From the NCBI RefSeq assembly GCF_021432385.1, contig NZ_JAEACT010000002.1, positions 2,655,501-2,719,500 of the forward strand: a DNA stretch of 64,000 bases, given 5' to 3'. The notes beneath the pieces are model-generated. The model did not search any database. It had not been told where the DNA came from and was given only the letters and a program-made list of their open reading frames with translations. This DNA is from Clostridium hydrogenum. Lineage in GTDB: Bacteria; Bacillota; Clostridia; Clostridiales; Clostridiaceae. Positions 43,632-52,413 of this stretch are shown here, in pieces. Every line of letters starts with the position of its first letter. Position 1 is the stretch's first letter. The position numbers and the translations under genes are program-made.

Positions 43632-44984
43632 ATGAAGGATTTAACTGTTGGAAGTGAACATAAAGTCATATTAAAATTTACTTTACCAATATTACTTGGT
43701 AACTTGTTTCAGCAACTATATAATACAATTGACAGTATTATTGTTGGAAATTTCTTAGGTAAAAATGCTTTAGCTGTGGTAAGTTCCTGTTTTAGTATAA
43801 CTTTTGCAATTTTACTCATAATTATGGGTCTAACCCTCGGTACAAACATTCTAATTGCACAATATTACGGTGCAAGAGATACTTATAAAGTAAAAAAAGC
43901 CATTGATACTTCATATATATTTTTATTTATTTTATCATTATTAATAACTACTTTAGGGATTATATTCAGCAAATACATTTTAGTTATTTTCAATGTTCCA
44001 GAAGAAATATTATCTGAAGCAACCATATTTCTTAGAATTCTTTTTATTGGAACCATTTCATCTTTTGGCTACAATGCTATAAGCAGCATTTTAAGAGGCA
44101 TTGGTGATTCAAAAACACCTTTGTACTTTTTAATGGCTTCAACCTTAATAAATATAATTTTAGATTTAATCTTTATAACTCTTTTAAAATCTAGAGCCTC
44201 TGGAGCTGCCCTAGCCACTATATTATCTCAAAGTTTTTCCTTCATAGGAATTTTTATTTATTTTAATAAATTTTATTCTCAATTTAAATTTAATATAAAG
44301 AATGTATGTTTTGATAAGAATATACTTAAATTAAGCCTAAGAATAGGTTTACCTGCTGCACTTCAAAAACTATTTTTATCTGGTGGTATACTAATTAATC
44401 AAATTTTAATAAATAGTTTTGGTGCAACTTCCATGGCAGCCTTTGCAGCCGCTTCAAAACTAGATTCCTTTGCACAAATGCCCGCAGCTAACTTAGGTGA
44501 TGCCTTGTCTGTTTTTACAGCTCAAAATATAGGTGCAAATAAACCTAGTAGGGTTAAAAAAGGATATATTTCAACCTTTATAATCGGCTCTGTTATTTGC
44601 ACAATTATTTCTTTAATAGTCATATTATTTTCTAAACAACTGATGAGTCTCTTTGTAAAAGACATGTCCGTCATTAAAATAGGAATGGGCTATCTTACGA
44701 TAGTTGGTTTATTTTATATAGCATATTCAGCTATGAATGTAACTAATGGTTTTTTGCTTGGTACTAAAAATTCTGTTGCTGGAATGATTTCAACTATAGT
44801 ATCCTTATGGTGTATTCAGCTTCCTATATCTATATTTTTATCTCACAAAATTGGATTAAGCGGTATATGGTTTGGAATCCCGGCTGGCTGGCTATCTGGA
44901 TTTGCAATAAGATTTTTCTTTTATTTAAGGTATACTTCAGATAAACATCAAAATTACACTCCTCAAAAACGTGCTAGCTTATGA
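43632..44984 (+). CDS. MATE family multidrug/sodium antiporter
   Basis: 450 residues, 12 hydrophobic helices. MATE hallmarks: FTLPILLGNLFQQLYNTIDS at about 14-33, VGNFLGKNALAVVSS, then in the second half LRIGLPAALQKLFLSGGILI and INSFGATSMAAFAAASKLDS, FAQMPAANLGDALSVFTAQN. Exports cationic drugs or metabolites in exchange for Na+ or H+. GGAGAAA precedes the ATG. Divergent from the intact MocR regulator, its probable controller. Both ends carry a family B terminus. Confidence 0.92.
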   Translation: MKDLTVGSEHKVILKFTLPILLGNLFQQLYNTIDSIIVGNFLGKNALAVVSSCFSITFAILLIIMGLTLGTNILIAQYYGARDTYKVKKAIDTSYIFLFILSLLITTLGIIFSKYILVIFNVPEEILSEATIFLRILFIGTISSFGYNAISSILRGIGDSKTPLYFLMASTLINIILDLIFITLLKSRASGAALATILSQSFSFIGIFIYFNKFYSQFKFNIKNVCFDKNILKLSLRIGLPAALQKLFLSGGILINQILINSFGATSMAAFAAASKLDSFAQMPAANLGDALSVFTAQNIGANKPSRVKKGYISTFIIGSVICTIISLIVILFSKQLMSLFVKDMSVIKIGMGYLTIVGLFYIAYSAMNVTNGFLLGTKNSVAGMISTIVSLWCIQLPISIFLSHKIGLSGIWFGIPAGWLSGFAIRFFFYLRYTSDKHQNYTPQKRASL

Positions 44985-44989
44985 TAAAA

Positions 44990-45010
44990 ATAAACCACTG
45001 TGAAACTTAA
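44990..45010 (+). repeat. Family B terminus downstream of the MATE gene
   Basis: ATAAACCACTGTGAAACTTAA, 18 of 21 positions shared with the family B left end and with 43599-43619, in the same orientation. It begins 6 bp after the MATE stop codon. Confidence 0.55.
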
Positions 45011-45135
45011 CCAACTTAAAATATGAAAAATATCTATTCCTACTTTTTTATTGATATTCATAAAAAATATATTGAAAAACGATAAACAGCATGTTATACT
45101 TTCAATATAATTAAATTTTGAAAGGAAGTATAATA

Positions 45136-45594
45136 ATGGATAACAGTGAGTCGGTATGTAAATTTTTAAGAGCATGCTTAAGCCTATTAATGATATTAAC
45201 ATTTCTTTTCTTTATAACAATCTCAATTATTACCTTTAGTAATGAATCACTTGCACATGCTATAACGTATACTTTTATTAGAGCTTTAGTATTTGGTACA
45301 TTTTTATTTCTACTTTATGATTTAAGAAATATCGTTTGTACAATAATAAATAGAAATCCTTTTTCTGAAAAAAACATAAAAAAGTTTAAAAATATAAGTA
45401 AATGCATTTTCTTTTTAGGTATAGTTAGTATTATTGACCATCCAAAAAATTCCCCAACAATTTTTGATTTTTTTGGTTTTAGCATAAATGCTTCTATTTT
45501 TATTTATATAATATTAGGATGTTTGTCTTTAATTTTAGCTGAGATATTTAAATTAGCATTGAAAATAAAAACTGAAAATGACCTTACAATTTAA
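45136..45594 (+). CDS. DUF2975 membrane protein
   Basis: 152 residues from ATG 45136 (AAGGAAG upstream). Four hydrophobic helices (about 14-35, 46-66, 92-106, 117-138); between helices 2 and 3 is YDLRNIVCTIINRNPFSEKN, the NPF segment typical of DUF2975. The HTH gene follows after 11 bp. DUF2975 proteins and YozG-like small HTH proteins form a widespread two-gene unit in Firmicutes whose role is not known; the membrane protein may hold or release the regulator. Confidence 0.8.
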   Translation: MDNSESVCKFLRACLSLLMILTFLFFITISIITFSNESLAHAITYTFIRALVFGTFLFLLYDLRNIVCTIINRNPFSEKNIKKFKNISKCIFFLGIVSIIDHPKNSPTIFDFFGFSINASIFIYIILGCLSLILAEIFKLALKIKTENDLTI

Positions 45595-45605
45595 AGGAGG
45601 CTACT

Positions 45606-45812
45606 ATGGCTATAATTGTTAATTTAGATGTAGCAATGGCAAAATGTAAAATTTCTCTCTCGGAACTATCTAAAAAAGTCGACATAACTCCTGCTAATTT
45701 GTCAATATTGAAAAATAATAAAGGCAAGGCAATACGCTTTTCAACACTGGATGCACTTTGCCGTGAATTGAAATGTCAACCTGGCGATTTGCTTGAATAC
45801 ATTGAAGATTAA
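45606..45812 (+). CDS. Small Cro/CI-type HTH regulator (YozG-like)
   Basis: 68 residues, one HTH domain only: IVNLDVAMAKCKISLSELSK, VDITPANLSILKNNKGKAIR (helix 2-3) and FSTLDALCRELKCQPGDLLE (typical C-terminal helices). AAAGGAGG lies 6 bases upstream. Partner of the DUF2975 gene. Likely autoregulatory DNA binder. Confidence 0.88.
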   Translation: MAIIVNLDVAMAKCKISLSELSKKVDITPANLSILKNNKGKAIRFSTLDALCRELKCQPGDLLEYIED

Positions 45813-45841
45813 ATATGGCTATACCAGTTAAAATATCGAAA

Positions 45842-47326
45842 TTATTCAAGCTTAATTGTTTCTAATTCTTTGCATAAGTTGTCCAATTCTAAAATTGATT
45901 GTTTTATATTTGATATCTTACTGCTTTGTTCTTCAACTTCTGCGGATATTTCTTCCGTAGAAGCAGCATTTTCCTGTGAAATACTTGCAACTTCTGAAAT
46001 TTGATTTTCTATTGCCGAAAATGTATTATGTATTTTATCTATGAGTTCATGTTCTGTTACCATAATAGTATTTATTTTATTAAAAGATTTATCCACCTTT
46101 TCAAAATCCAAGCAAACTTTTTCAACGGTTTCTTTTCCACTATTTATAGCAATATTTCCTTCCTCAACAACTTTAAAAGTTTCATAAGATTTTTGATTTA
46201 TAGTAGAAATTATATGTGATATTTTACTTACTGCTTCTCCACTAGCATCTGCTAATTTCTGAACCTCTGAAGCTACAACAGCAAACCCTTTTCCCGCTTC
46301 TCCTGCTCTAGCTGCTTCTATTGATGCATTTAATGATAGCAAATTAGTTTGTTCTGAAATTTCAACTATTAAATTTAAAGACTCATTAATTTTAGTGATA
46401 CTACTATTCAATTCATTTACAGTAGAATATGCCGACTGCATTGCCTTACTAGCAGTCTCCATTTGGCTCGTCATGTTTTTTATTTCGCCTAACCCATCTT
46501 TAACCACATCATTTACTTCATTTATATTTTTGTTCATTTCCTTAGACATATTGCTAGTTTCTTTAACAACACTTACAGCATTTTTAGCAGCTACACTTAT
46601 ATTAGCAGCATTACCTGCTTCAACTCCAGCGCCCTTAGCAATTTCCTCAACTGCACTCCAAATATTTTTACCTGCATTATCAGTTATAGTTATATTTTCA
46701 TTGCAATTTGAAATTCCATTACTTAGTATCTTAGTACTTTTTTCAATTTGAGACATAGTATTTTGCAGCTTTTCTAATAACTCAGTTGAATTCTTTTCTT
46801 TTTCTACTGCCGAGTTAACTAATCCATTTCCCCATTTTGTGAGAAAATATAAAATAACAACTATAGCATCTATTATGAATACTATTTGAATAAACTGGTC
46901 TATAGCAGCCTTAGTCCCAAGCATACCTTTAGGTGAGATTATAAAAAATATTGTCAATGAAATATTCATGATTATAGCATATATAATAACAATTTTATCC
47001 TTAAAATATAAAGTACTCATTGCAAATCCGCCCAAAAACGTCAAAAGCATTATAGCCGATCCTTTAAATAAATAATCCAAATACATGCACATGTACAATG
47101 GTAAAAGGCATATAATTAATCCTTTAATTGAATTATTAATAGGACATAAATAAACAATTGTTCCTACTACAGCTAATCCCATTATTATGGATGTAACCTT
47201 AATTGCTCCTCCTTTATAAAGCGCTAATTGTTCAATACCTAATATAATACAAACACTCCATAAAATCCTAAAATTGATTTTATTAATTCTTGAGGTTTCA
47301 AATTTATTTTCACAATTATTCATCAT
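45842..47326 (-). CDS. Methyl-accepting chemotaxis protein with N-terminal multi-helix membrane sensor
   Basis: 494 residues from ATG 47326 (CGGAGGGG upstream). Six closely spaced hydrophobic helices (about 17-185: [74 protein letters not shown]) with no extracellular domain, then a signalling coiled coil with tip [20 protein letters not shown] at about 345-364. Probably senses membrane state or an internal signal. The cob operon end lies 200 bp upstream. Confidence 0.88.
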   Translation of the reverse strand: MMNNCENKFETSRINKINFRILWSVCIILGIEQLALYKGGAIKVTSIIMGLAVVGTIVYLCPINNSIKGLIICLLPLYMCMYLDYLFKGSAIMLLTFLGGFAMSTLYFKDKIVIIYAIIMNISLTIFFIISPKGMLGTKAAIDQFIQIVFIIDAIVVILYFLTKWGNGLVNSAVEKEKNSTELLEKLQNTMSQIEKSTKILSNGISNCNENITITDNAGKNIWSAVEEIAKGAGVEAGNAANISVAAKNAVSVVKETSNMSKEMNKNINEVNDVVKDGLGEIKNMTSQMETASKAMQSAYSTVNELNSSITKINESLNLIVEISEQTNLLSLNASIEAARAGEAGKGFAVVASEVQKLADASGEAVSKISHIISTINQKSYETFKVVEEGNIAINSGKETVEKVCLDFEKVDKSFNKINTIMVTEHELIDKIHNTFSAIENQISEVASISQENAASTEEISAEVEEQSSKISNIKQSILELDNLCKELETIKLE

Positions 47327-47492
47327 AAGCTCCCCTCCGCTTTTATTATAAGTCATACATATTAAATTTACATTAAGTTGATATAAATATTCTCTATATT
47401 CCTTACATATCTGCTTTAGTGATAACTTATAATATTTTTACATTAAATTAATAATTCTCCATAAATGCAATTATTCCTTTATTTAAATAAAA

Positions 47493-47526
47493 GGCTATGT
47501 TTTAAAAGAAAATTTATATGAGCTTA
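47493..47526. repeat. Family A fragment overlapping the cobK stop codon
   Basis: GGCTATGTTTTAAAAGAAAA then TTTATATGAGCTTAT matches the first 35 bp of a family A element (compare 35271 onward). The TTA at the end is the cobK stop codon on the minus strand. Confidence 0.7.
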
Positions 47527-48207
47527 TCTTCCAATCACAATTGCAGTAATACCAAGTTTCTTACACGCTTCTATTTTTTCTAAAGTTCCTCCTGTTTTGC
47601 CACTATCCTTCATAACTACAATTTCAGCAGCATATTCCTTGAATAAAGCTATATTTATTTCCTCACTAAAAGGACCAAGTGCAGCGACAATATCCTTCAT
47701 TTTAACCTTATTTTCATTGCAAATTTTAATACTCCTAGCAGCCGGTAAAACTCTATATACAAATCGATTGCTGCCTCGTACAGTTTCAAAATCCTTTATA
47801 TTCTTAGATCCAGTTGTAAAAAATACACTTCCACTTATTTCTTTAAGGTCGCTTAAGTAATTTTTGCAAGCCTCCAATGAAGTAAGGTAAATACAATTTT
47901 TATAACTATATTTTGCTTTTGGTCTTTCATATCTTTTATATTTTATTCCGCAATTTTTAGAAGCCTCCTTTGCATTTTGTGTAACCTCAACAGCATAAGG
48001 ATGCGACATATCCAAAACTGTATCTACAGAGTACTTTTTTATAAACATCTCCATATCGGCCTCATCCATTCTGCCTATTATTAAATTTTCATCTTCTAAA
48101 AATTCTCTTTCAGAAATTGTAGCTGCTGTTATTACATACTTCCTTTTATTTTTTATCCTTTTTACAAATTCAACGGCTTCAGAGGTTCCCCCTATTATCC
48201 AAATCAT
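47524..48207 (-). CDS. cobK: Cobalt-precorrin-6A reductase
   Basis: 227 residues. Rossmann start MIWIIGGTSEAVEFVKRI, conserved VDTVLDMSHPYAVEVTQNA at about 62-80 and RFVYRVLPAARSI, plus C-terminal MKDSGKTGGTLEKIEACKKL: the CbiJ/CobK family. Reduces the macrocycle of cobalt-precorrin-6A with NAD(P)H. Last of 18 genes in the operon; overlaps cbiH by 4 nt. Its stop codon is within a family A fragment. Confidence 0.9.
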   Translation of the reverse strand: MIWIIGGTSEAVEFVKRIKNKRKYVITAATISEREFLEDENLIIGRMDEADMEMFIKKYSVDTVLDMSHPYAVEVTQNAKEASKNCGIKYKRYERPKAKYSYKNCIYLTSLEACKNYLSDLKEISGSVFFTTGSKNIKDFETVRGSNRFVYRVLPAARSIKICNENKVKMKDIVAALGPFSEEINIALFKEYAAEIVVMKDSGKTGGTLEKIEACKKLGITAIVIGR

Positions 48208-48923
48208 ATTTTATAGCCTCTTGGCGTTATCATTTTTCCAGCTTTAATATAAGTATTTTTATTTCCTATAATGACCACGGTTTTCATATCTACAAACTCG
48301 TAATCTATACTTGAAAGAGTAGTTACAATTTTCTCATTTTCAGCTCTACCTGCATTTTTAATTATTCCTACAGGTGTATTAGGGCTTTTATACTCCATAA
48401 TAAGCTTAACTGCATTTTTTAAATAATTTTCACGACCTTTGCTTCTCGGATTATAAATTGCTATTACAAAATCACCTTTTGCTGCACATTTTATTCTTTC
48501 CTGTATTAATTCATATGGTGTCAATAAATCACTTAAACTTATAGTGCAAAAATCGTGCATTATTGGTGCTCCAATTTCAGCAGCCCCTGCAAAGGCACTT
48601 GTCACTCCTGGAATCACTTCAACTTCAATATCAGAAGCAAGTTCTAAAATAGGGCCTGCCATTCCATAAAGTCCTGCATCCCCTGTGCTTATTATTGCTG
48701 TATCAATTCCTTCCCTGACCTTATCAATTGCAATTTTGCATCTTTCAATTTCGCCTCTCATACCAGTGCTTATTACTTCTTTTTTCTCAAGCAGTTCCTT
48801 TAAAATTTCTATATAAAAACTATATCCAACAACAACTTTCGATTTTTCTATTGCTTTTACAGCCCTTAACGTCATGTTGTCTATACTTCCTGGACCTATT
48901 CCTATTACATAAAGTTTTGCCAC
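48204..48923 (-). CDS. cbiH: Cobalt-precorrin-3B C17-methyltransferase
   Basis: 239 residues from GTG 48923 (GGAGAG upstream). Tetrapyrrole methylase fold: KLYVIGIGPGSIDNMTLRAV at the N-terminus, TAIISTGDAGLYGMAGPILE (about 77-96), VIPGVTSAFAGAAEIGAPIM, FVIAIYNPRSKGRENYLKNA. The YNPRS-KGR motif is specific for CobJ/CbiH, which methylates C17 and contracts the ring. Sits 2 bp after cbiG. Confidence 0.93.
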   Translation of the reverse strand: MAKLYVIGIGPGSIDNMTLRAVKAIEKSKVVVGYSFYIEILKELLEKKEVISTGMRGEIERCKIAIDKVREGIDTAIISTGDAGLYGMAGPILELASDIEVEVIPGVTSAFAGAAEIGAPIMHDFCTISLSDLLTPYELIQERIKCAAKGDFVIAIYNPRSKGRENYLKNAVKLIMEYKSPNTPVGIIKNAGRAENEKIVTTLSSIDYEFVDMKTVVIIGNKNTYIKAGKMITPRGYKI

Positions 48924-48925
48924 AG

Positions 48926-49876
48926 CTATTCTCTCCTTCCAACTGCAATTGTAACTCCATTTTGTGCAGTTTTCTTAACTACTATTTTCCCACTGCCAAG
49001 ATATGCCGTTGGTTCACAAACAGAGCTAACACCAACACTGGAATTTACAAAAGCACTTTTATCAAATTTATCTTCTACTGTTTTAATTTCCTCTACAGAA
49101 AAAGTTTTAAAATCACATTTAAGCTTCTTTGAAAGCTCTACTATTCCCTTTTCATTTTTCTTTATGTCTATACTACATATAAGTCCAATAGCTTTTATAC
49201 TTAAATTATTCTTCTTAAAAATGTTAGCTATAAAACTTAAAATTTCCTCCATTGTTTTTCCCTTTTTACACCCTATTCCAAGTACTAAATTTCTAGGTCT
49301 TAAAATACAATATGGCTTTTTTTCTTCTATGCTTTCCCTTGAAGTAACATATATAGCTCCTTCATAATCTTCTTCTACTATACCACCATAGTTTATTTTT
49401 TCCTTTACTTCTGATTTAAAAGCTATTGGTTTTCCATTTACCATAATTGAAGTTATATCTTTTAATGCCTCCATATCTTCAACTAAAAGCCCACACTTTT
49501 TTGCAAACAAATCTGGTGCTTCAATACCCCTTCCATCTGATGCTGTTGTTATTACAGGTTCTGCTTTTATTAAGCTTGAAACCTTTAATGCAAGTTCATT
49601 TGCACCACCTATATGCCCTGACAAAAGACTTATAGAAAATCTAGCCATATCATCTACAACAACTACTGCTGGATCTTTTACTTTTGACTTTAAATATGGT
49701 GCTATAAGCCTCACTGCTATTCCAACTGCAGATATAAAAATTATGCCCTGGTAGTTTTCAAAAATATTTTTAATATCTGACTTGCCTCTAAAAATCACAC
49801 TTTCTTTTATAGCTTTATTTATTTTAAGAGCAATTTTTTCACCTTTATCTGTAAAAAAAATCACTGCAATTCTCAT
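48926..49876 (-). CDS. cbiG: Cobalt-precorrin-5A hydrolase
   Basis: 316 residues. CbiG N- and mid-domain motifs IIFISAVGIAVRLIAPYLKS, VVVVDDMARFSISLLSGHIG, GANELALKVSSLIKAEPVIT; C-terminal domain LVLGIGCKKGKTMEEI and CEPTAYLGSGKIVVKKTAQN. Opens the delta-lactone and removes the C2 unit as acetaldehyde, a step unique to the anaerobic pathway. Overlaps cbiF by 4 nt. Confidence 0.93.
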   Translation of the reverse strand: MRIAVIFFTDKGEKIALKINKAIKESVIFRGKSDIKNIFENYQGIIFISAVGIAVRLIAPYLKSKVKDPAVVVVDDMARFSISLLSGHIGGANELALKVSSLIKAEPVITTASDGRGIEAPDLFAKKCGLLVEDMEALKDITSIMVNGKPIAFKSEVKEKINYGGIVEEDYEGAIYVTSRESIEEKKPYCILRPRNLVLGIGCKKGKTMEEILSFIANIFKKNNLSIKAIGLICSIDIKKNEKGIVELSKKLKCDFKTFSVEEIKTVEDKFDKSAFVNSSVGVSSVCEPTAYLGSGKIVVKKTAQNGVTIAVGRRE

Positions 49877-50628
49877 TTTGAAGCCTCCCTAAAACCATGT
49901 GCAAAGGTAGGGTCATAAAGTTTTGATCTTTCATAATTCGTATCAATAAAATCTCCAACTAAAATTTGTGCAAAATTTTTAATTTCTGCTTCTTTAACCT
50001 TAGAAACTATATCCAAAAGTGTTCCAACAACTATTTTTTCATCTTCCCAAGTTGCCTTGTACACAACTGCTATAGGCACATCCTCTCTCTCATACCCTTC
50101 TTTTAACTTTTCTACAACAGCTTCAATACTTTGCGCCGACAAAAATATTGACATTGATGCCTTGTGTGCTGCCAAAAGCTCTAAGCTTTCTTTTGCTGGT
50201 ACAGGTGTTCTTCCTTCCATTCTAGTTATTATAACCGTTTGACTAATTCCTGGAAGTGTAAACTCCCTTTTTATAGCAGCCGCACTAGCTGTAAAAGAGC
50301 TAACACCTGGTATTACTTCAAATTCTATTTTAAGCTCCGTTAATTTATCCATTTGTTCCTTTATGGCACCATATATACTTGGATCTCCTGTATGTAAACG
50401 CACTACATTTTTATTTTCCTCATTGGCCTTTTTCATAACAAAAATAACCTCTTCAAGTGTCATTGTTGCACTGTTATAAATTTCCGCACCAGCCTTACAA
50501 AAATTCATATGCTCCTTTGCAACAAGTGATCCCGCATATATTACAACCTCTGCTGCTTCAATTTTTTTTCTTCCTTTAATAGTTATTAAATCTACATCAC
50601 CAGGACCCGCTCCAACAAAACTAACCAT
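49873..50628 (-). CDS. cbiF: Cobalt-precorrin-4 C11-methyltransferase
   Basis: 251 residues from ATG 50628 (AGGAGAAGG just upstream). VSFVGAGPGDVDLITIKGRK, VVIYAGSLVAKEHMNF, VVRLHTGDPSIYGAIKEQMD (about 77-96), VIPGVSSFTASAAAIKREFT, LPGISQTVIITRMEGRTPVP: the CobM/CbiF signature. Methylates C11. Overlaps cbiL by 8 nt. Confidence 0.94.
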   Translation of the reverse strand: MVSFVGAGPGDVDLITIKGRKKIEAAEVVIYAGSLVAKEHMNFCKAGAEIYNSATMTLEEVIFVMKKANEENKNVVRLHTGDPSIYGAIKEQMDKLTELKIEFEVIPGVSSFTASAAAIKREFTLPGISQTVIITRMEGRTPVPAKESLELLAAHKASMSIFLSAQSIEAVVEKLKEGYEREDVPIAVVYKATWEDEKIVVGTLLDIVSKVKEAEIKNFAQILVGDFIDTNYERSKLYDPTFAHGFREASK

Positions 50629-51280
50629 TGTTCCTTCTCCTTCCAATTATTAAGGACAAGTAATCCTTATCTTCTAAAATTGCAGTCCTATCTCGTAAAA
50701 TAACTTCATTTTCCGTGCTGCAGCGCTTTACATATACATATTCAAAACCATTTTCCTCAAGTATTGAAAGTATTTTTTTCTTATCTTTGTAGGTTTTAAG
50801 CACAGCTACACTTTGACTATTTTTTAATATATCTAAATTAATTTCTCCATCGCAAAGATAAAAATTATCCCCTTTAAGCGTTAGTGGAGTTTTTGTTATA
50901 TTTGAAGCTGCTCCAAAGGAAGTTATCCCTGGTATAGCCTCTGCGTTAACTCCAATTTTATCCAATTCACTTAAAAGATATATAAAGGTACTGTAAACCA
51001 TTGGATCTCCAAGGGTTAAAAAAGCTCCTGTTTCTCCGCTTGTTTTTCTTATTATTTCTGCCGCTTCTTTATATCTACTGCTATTATCCTCACCCATGGG
51101 AAATTCAAGTTCTACTATTTTCTTGTCAGAAATAAATTCTTCTGCAATTTTTAAAGCCGTGCTTATGCCTTTGCTTTTGGGGGCAAAGATTACATCAGCT
51201 TCCCTTATGAGTCTGTAGCCCTTAAGTGTTATGAGTTCTTTATCACCTGGTCCAACTCCAATTCCATATATTTTTTTCAT
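50621..51280 (-). CDS. cbiL: Cobalt-precorrin-2 C20-methyltransferase
   Basis: 219 residues. KIYGIGVGPGDKELITLKGY, VIFAPKSKGISTALKIAEEF, TGAFLTLGDPMVYSTFIYLL (about 83-102), AIPGITSFGAASNITKTPLT. The early APKS-KGIS and the LGDPMVYST motif identify CobI/CbiL. Methylates C20 after cobalt insertion. 4-nt overlap with cbiT. Confidence 0.93.
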   Translation of the reverse strand: MKKIYGIGVGPGDKELITLKGYRLIREADVIFAPKSKGISTALKIAEEFISDKKIVELEFPMGEDNSSRYKEAAEIIRKTSGETGAFLTLGDPMVYSTFIYLLSELDKIGVNAEAIPGITSFGAASNITKTPLTLKGDNFYLCDGEINLDILKNSQSVAVLKTYKDKKKILSILEENGFEYVYVKRCSTENEVILRDRTAILEDKDYLSLIIGRRRNNG

Positions 51281-51828
51281 GGTTTTTTCCCCCTAACTAA
51301 AAATACAGGATTATTTGCCTTCAAAAGCCCTATCCTGTCCATATAAGATACTTGTATCAGTTTTACATCTATGTCCTCATAATTATTTGCTTTTATAAAA
51401 TTTAAAAAGGTATTTAAATTATTCATAGTTATAAAATTAGCTGCAATAATTCCTCCAGCTTCTATATTTTTATTTACACAGTTTAAAATTTCCTCTAACT
51501 TTCCACTACTGCCTCCTATAAAGACCTTGTTATACCTTTTCACTTCTGAAAGCTTTTCCGGAGCCTCTCCTTCTATAATTTTAACTTCTGTCTTGAATTT
51601 AAAATTATTTTCTTTAATTAAATTTATTGCTTCTTCTTTGTGCTCTACCGCATAAACCTCAGCTCCAAAAAGTGCTGCTTGAATAGCTATAGAACCTGTG
51701 CCTGCACCGATATCTATTAAAATATCATCTTCACCTATTTCTAAAGCACCCATCACTGCTGTCCTAACTTCAAATTTTGTCATGGGAACCTTTCCTCTTA
51801 AAAATTCTTCGTCTTTAATCCATTTCAT
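51277..51828 (-). CDS. cbiT: Cobalt-precorrin-6B C15-methyltransferase/decarboxylase subunit
   Basis: 183 residues. Begins IKDEEFLRGKVPMTKFEVRT, the CbiT-type lead-in, followed by SAM site DDILIDIGAGTGSIAIQAAL (about 33-52) and KVFIGGSSGKLEEILNCVN. Methylates C15 and decarboxylates the C12 acetate. Separate from cbiE, as in most anaerobic pathway organisms; overlaps cbiE by 14 nt. Confidence 0.93.
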   Translation of the reverse strand: MKWIKDEEFLRGKVPMTKFEVRTAVMGALEIGEDDILIDIGAGTGSIAIQAALFGAEVYAVEHKEEAINLIKENNFKFKTEVKIIEGEAPEKLSEVKRYNKVFIGGSSGKLEEILNCVNKNIEAGGIIAANFITMNNLNTFLNFIKANNYEDIDVKLIQVSYMDRIGLLKANNPVFLVRGKKP

Positions 51829-52411
51829 TTTCTATCACCACCACAGAAAGCTTTGAAATATCTTCAATACTATCTCCTATTCTCCCAGTTATTATTTTTT
51901 CATTTTCATAGGACAAATTAAAACCCACATAAATTTTTCCCCTCACTCCAAGTTCATAAAGTTTTCTTGATATCTCTTTGGGAGTGTTAATTTTATCTGT
52001 TAAAATAACAAAATCCTTACCCTGCTTTATTTGTTTTATATCTTCCTCTCTACCGTGAAGGCTCATAAACTTAAATTTCTGCCAGCTTTTTTGAAGGTTT
52101 GCCATCATATATTGAAAAGAAGATATTCCAGGTACAACCTCAGCTATTTCTACACCATTTCTTTTTAAATATTCAACTATTCCATAGAACTCCGGATCTC
52201 CAGAAGCGAGTATATCTACATTTTCTTCTTTACTAATTATATTTAAAACTTCTTTTACAGTATTTACAGCCTGAGTCTTTATCCCTACCTTTTCCACATC
52301 CTTTGAAAGCCTACCAAAGGCAACTAAATGCTTTGAAGTTTTTATTATATCTAAGGCATAAATTGACAAGTATTTTATATTTCCTGGTCCCATTCCAACA
52401 ACCCTTATCAT
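51815..52411 (-). CDS. cbiE: Cobalt-precorrin-7 C5-methyltransferase
   Basis: 198 residues. IRVVGMGPGNIKYLSIYALD at the start, HLVAFGRLSKDVEKV, VDILASGDPEFYGIVEYLKR (about 74-93), EVVPGISSFQYMMANLQKSW, LHGREEDIKQI: CbiE motifs. Methylates C5. Stops and starts mesh with cbiT (overlap) and cbiD (2 bp apart). Confidence 0.93.
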   Translation of the reverse strand: MIRVVGMGPGNIKYLSIYALDIIKTSKHLVAFGRLSKDVEKVGIKTQAVNTVKEVLNIISKEENVDILASGDPEFYGIVEYLKRNGVEIAEVVPGISSFQYMMANLQKSWQKFKFMSLHGREEDIKQIKQGKDFVILTDKINTPKEISRKLYELGVRGKIYVGFNLSYENEKIITGRIGDSIEDISKLSVVVIENEMD

Positions 52412-52413
52412 AA

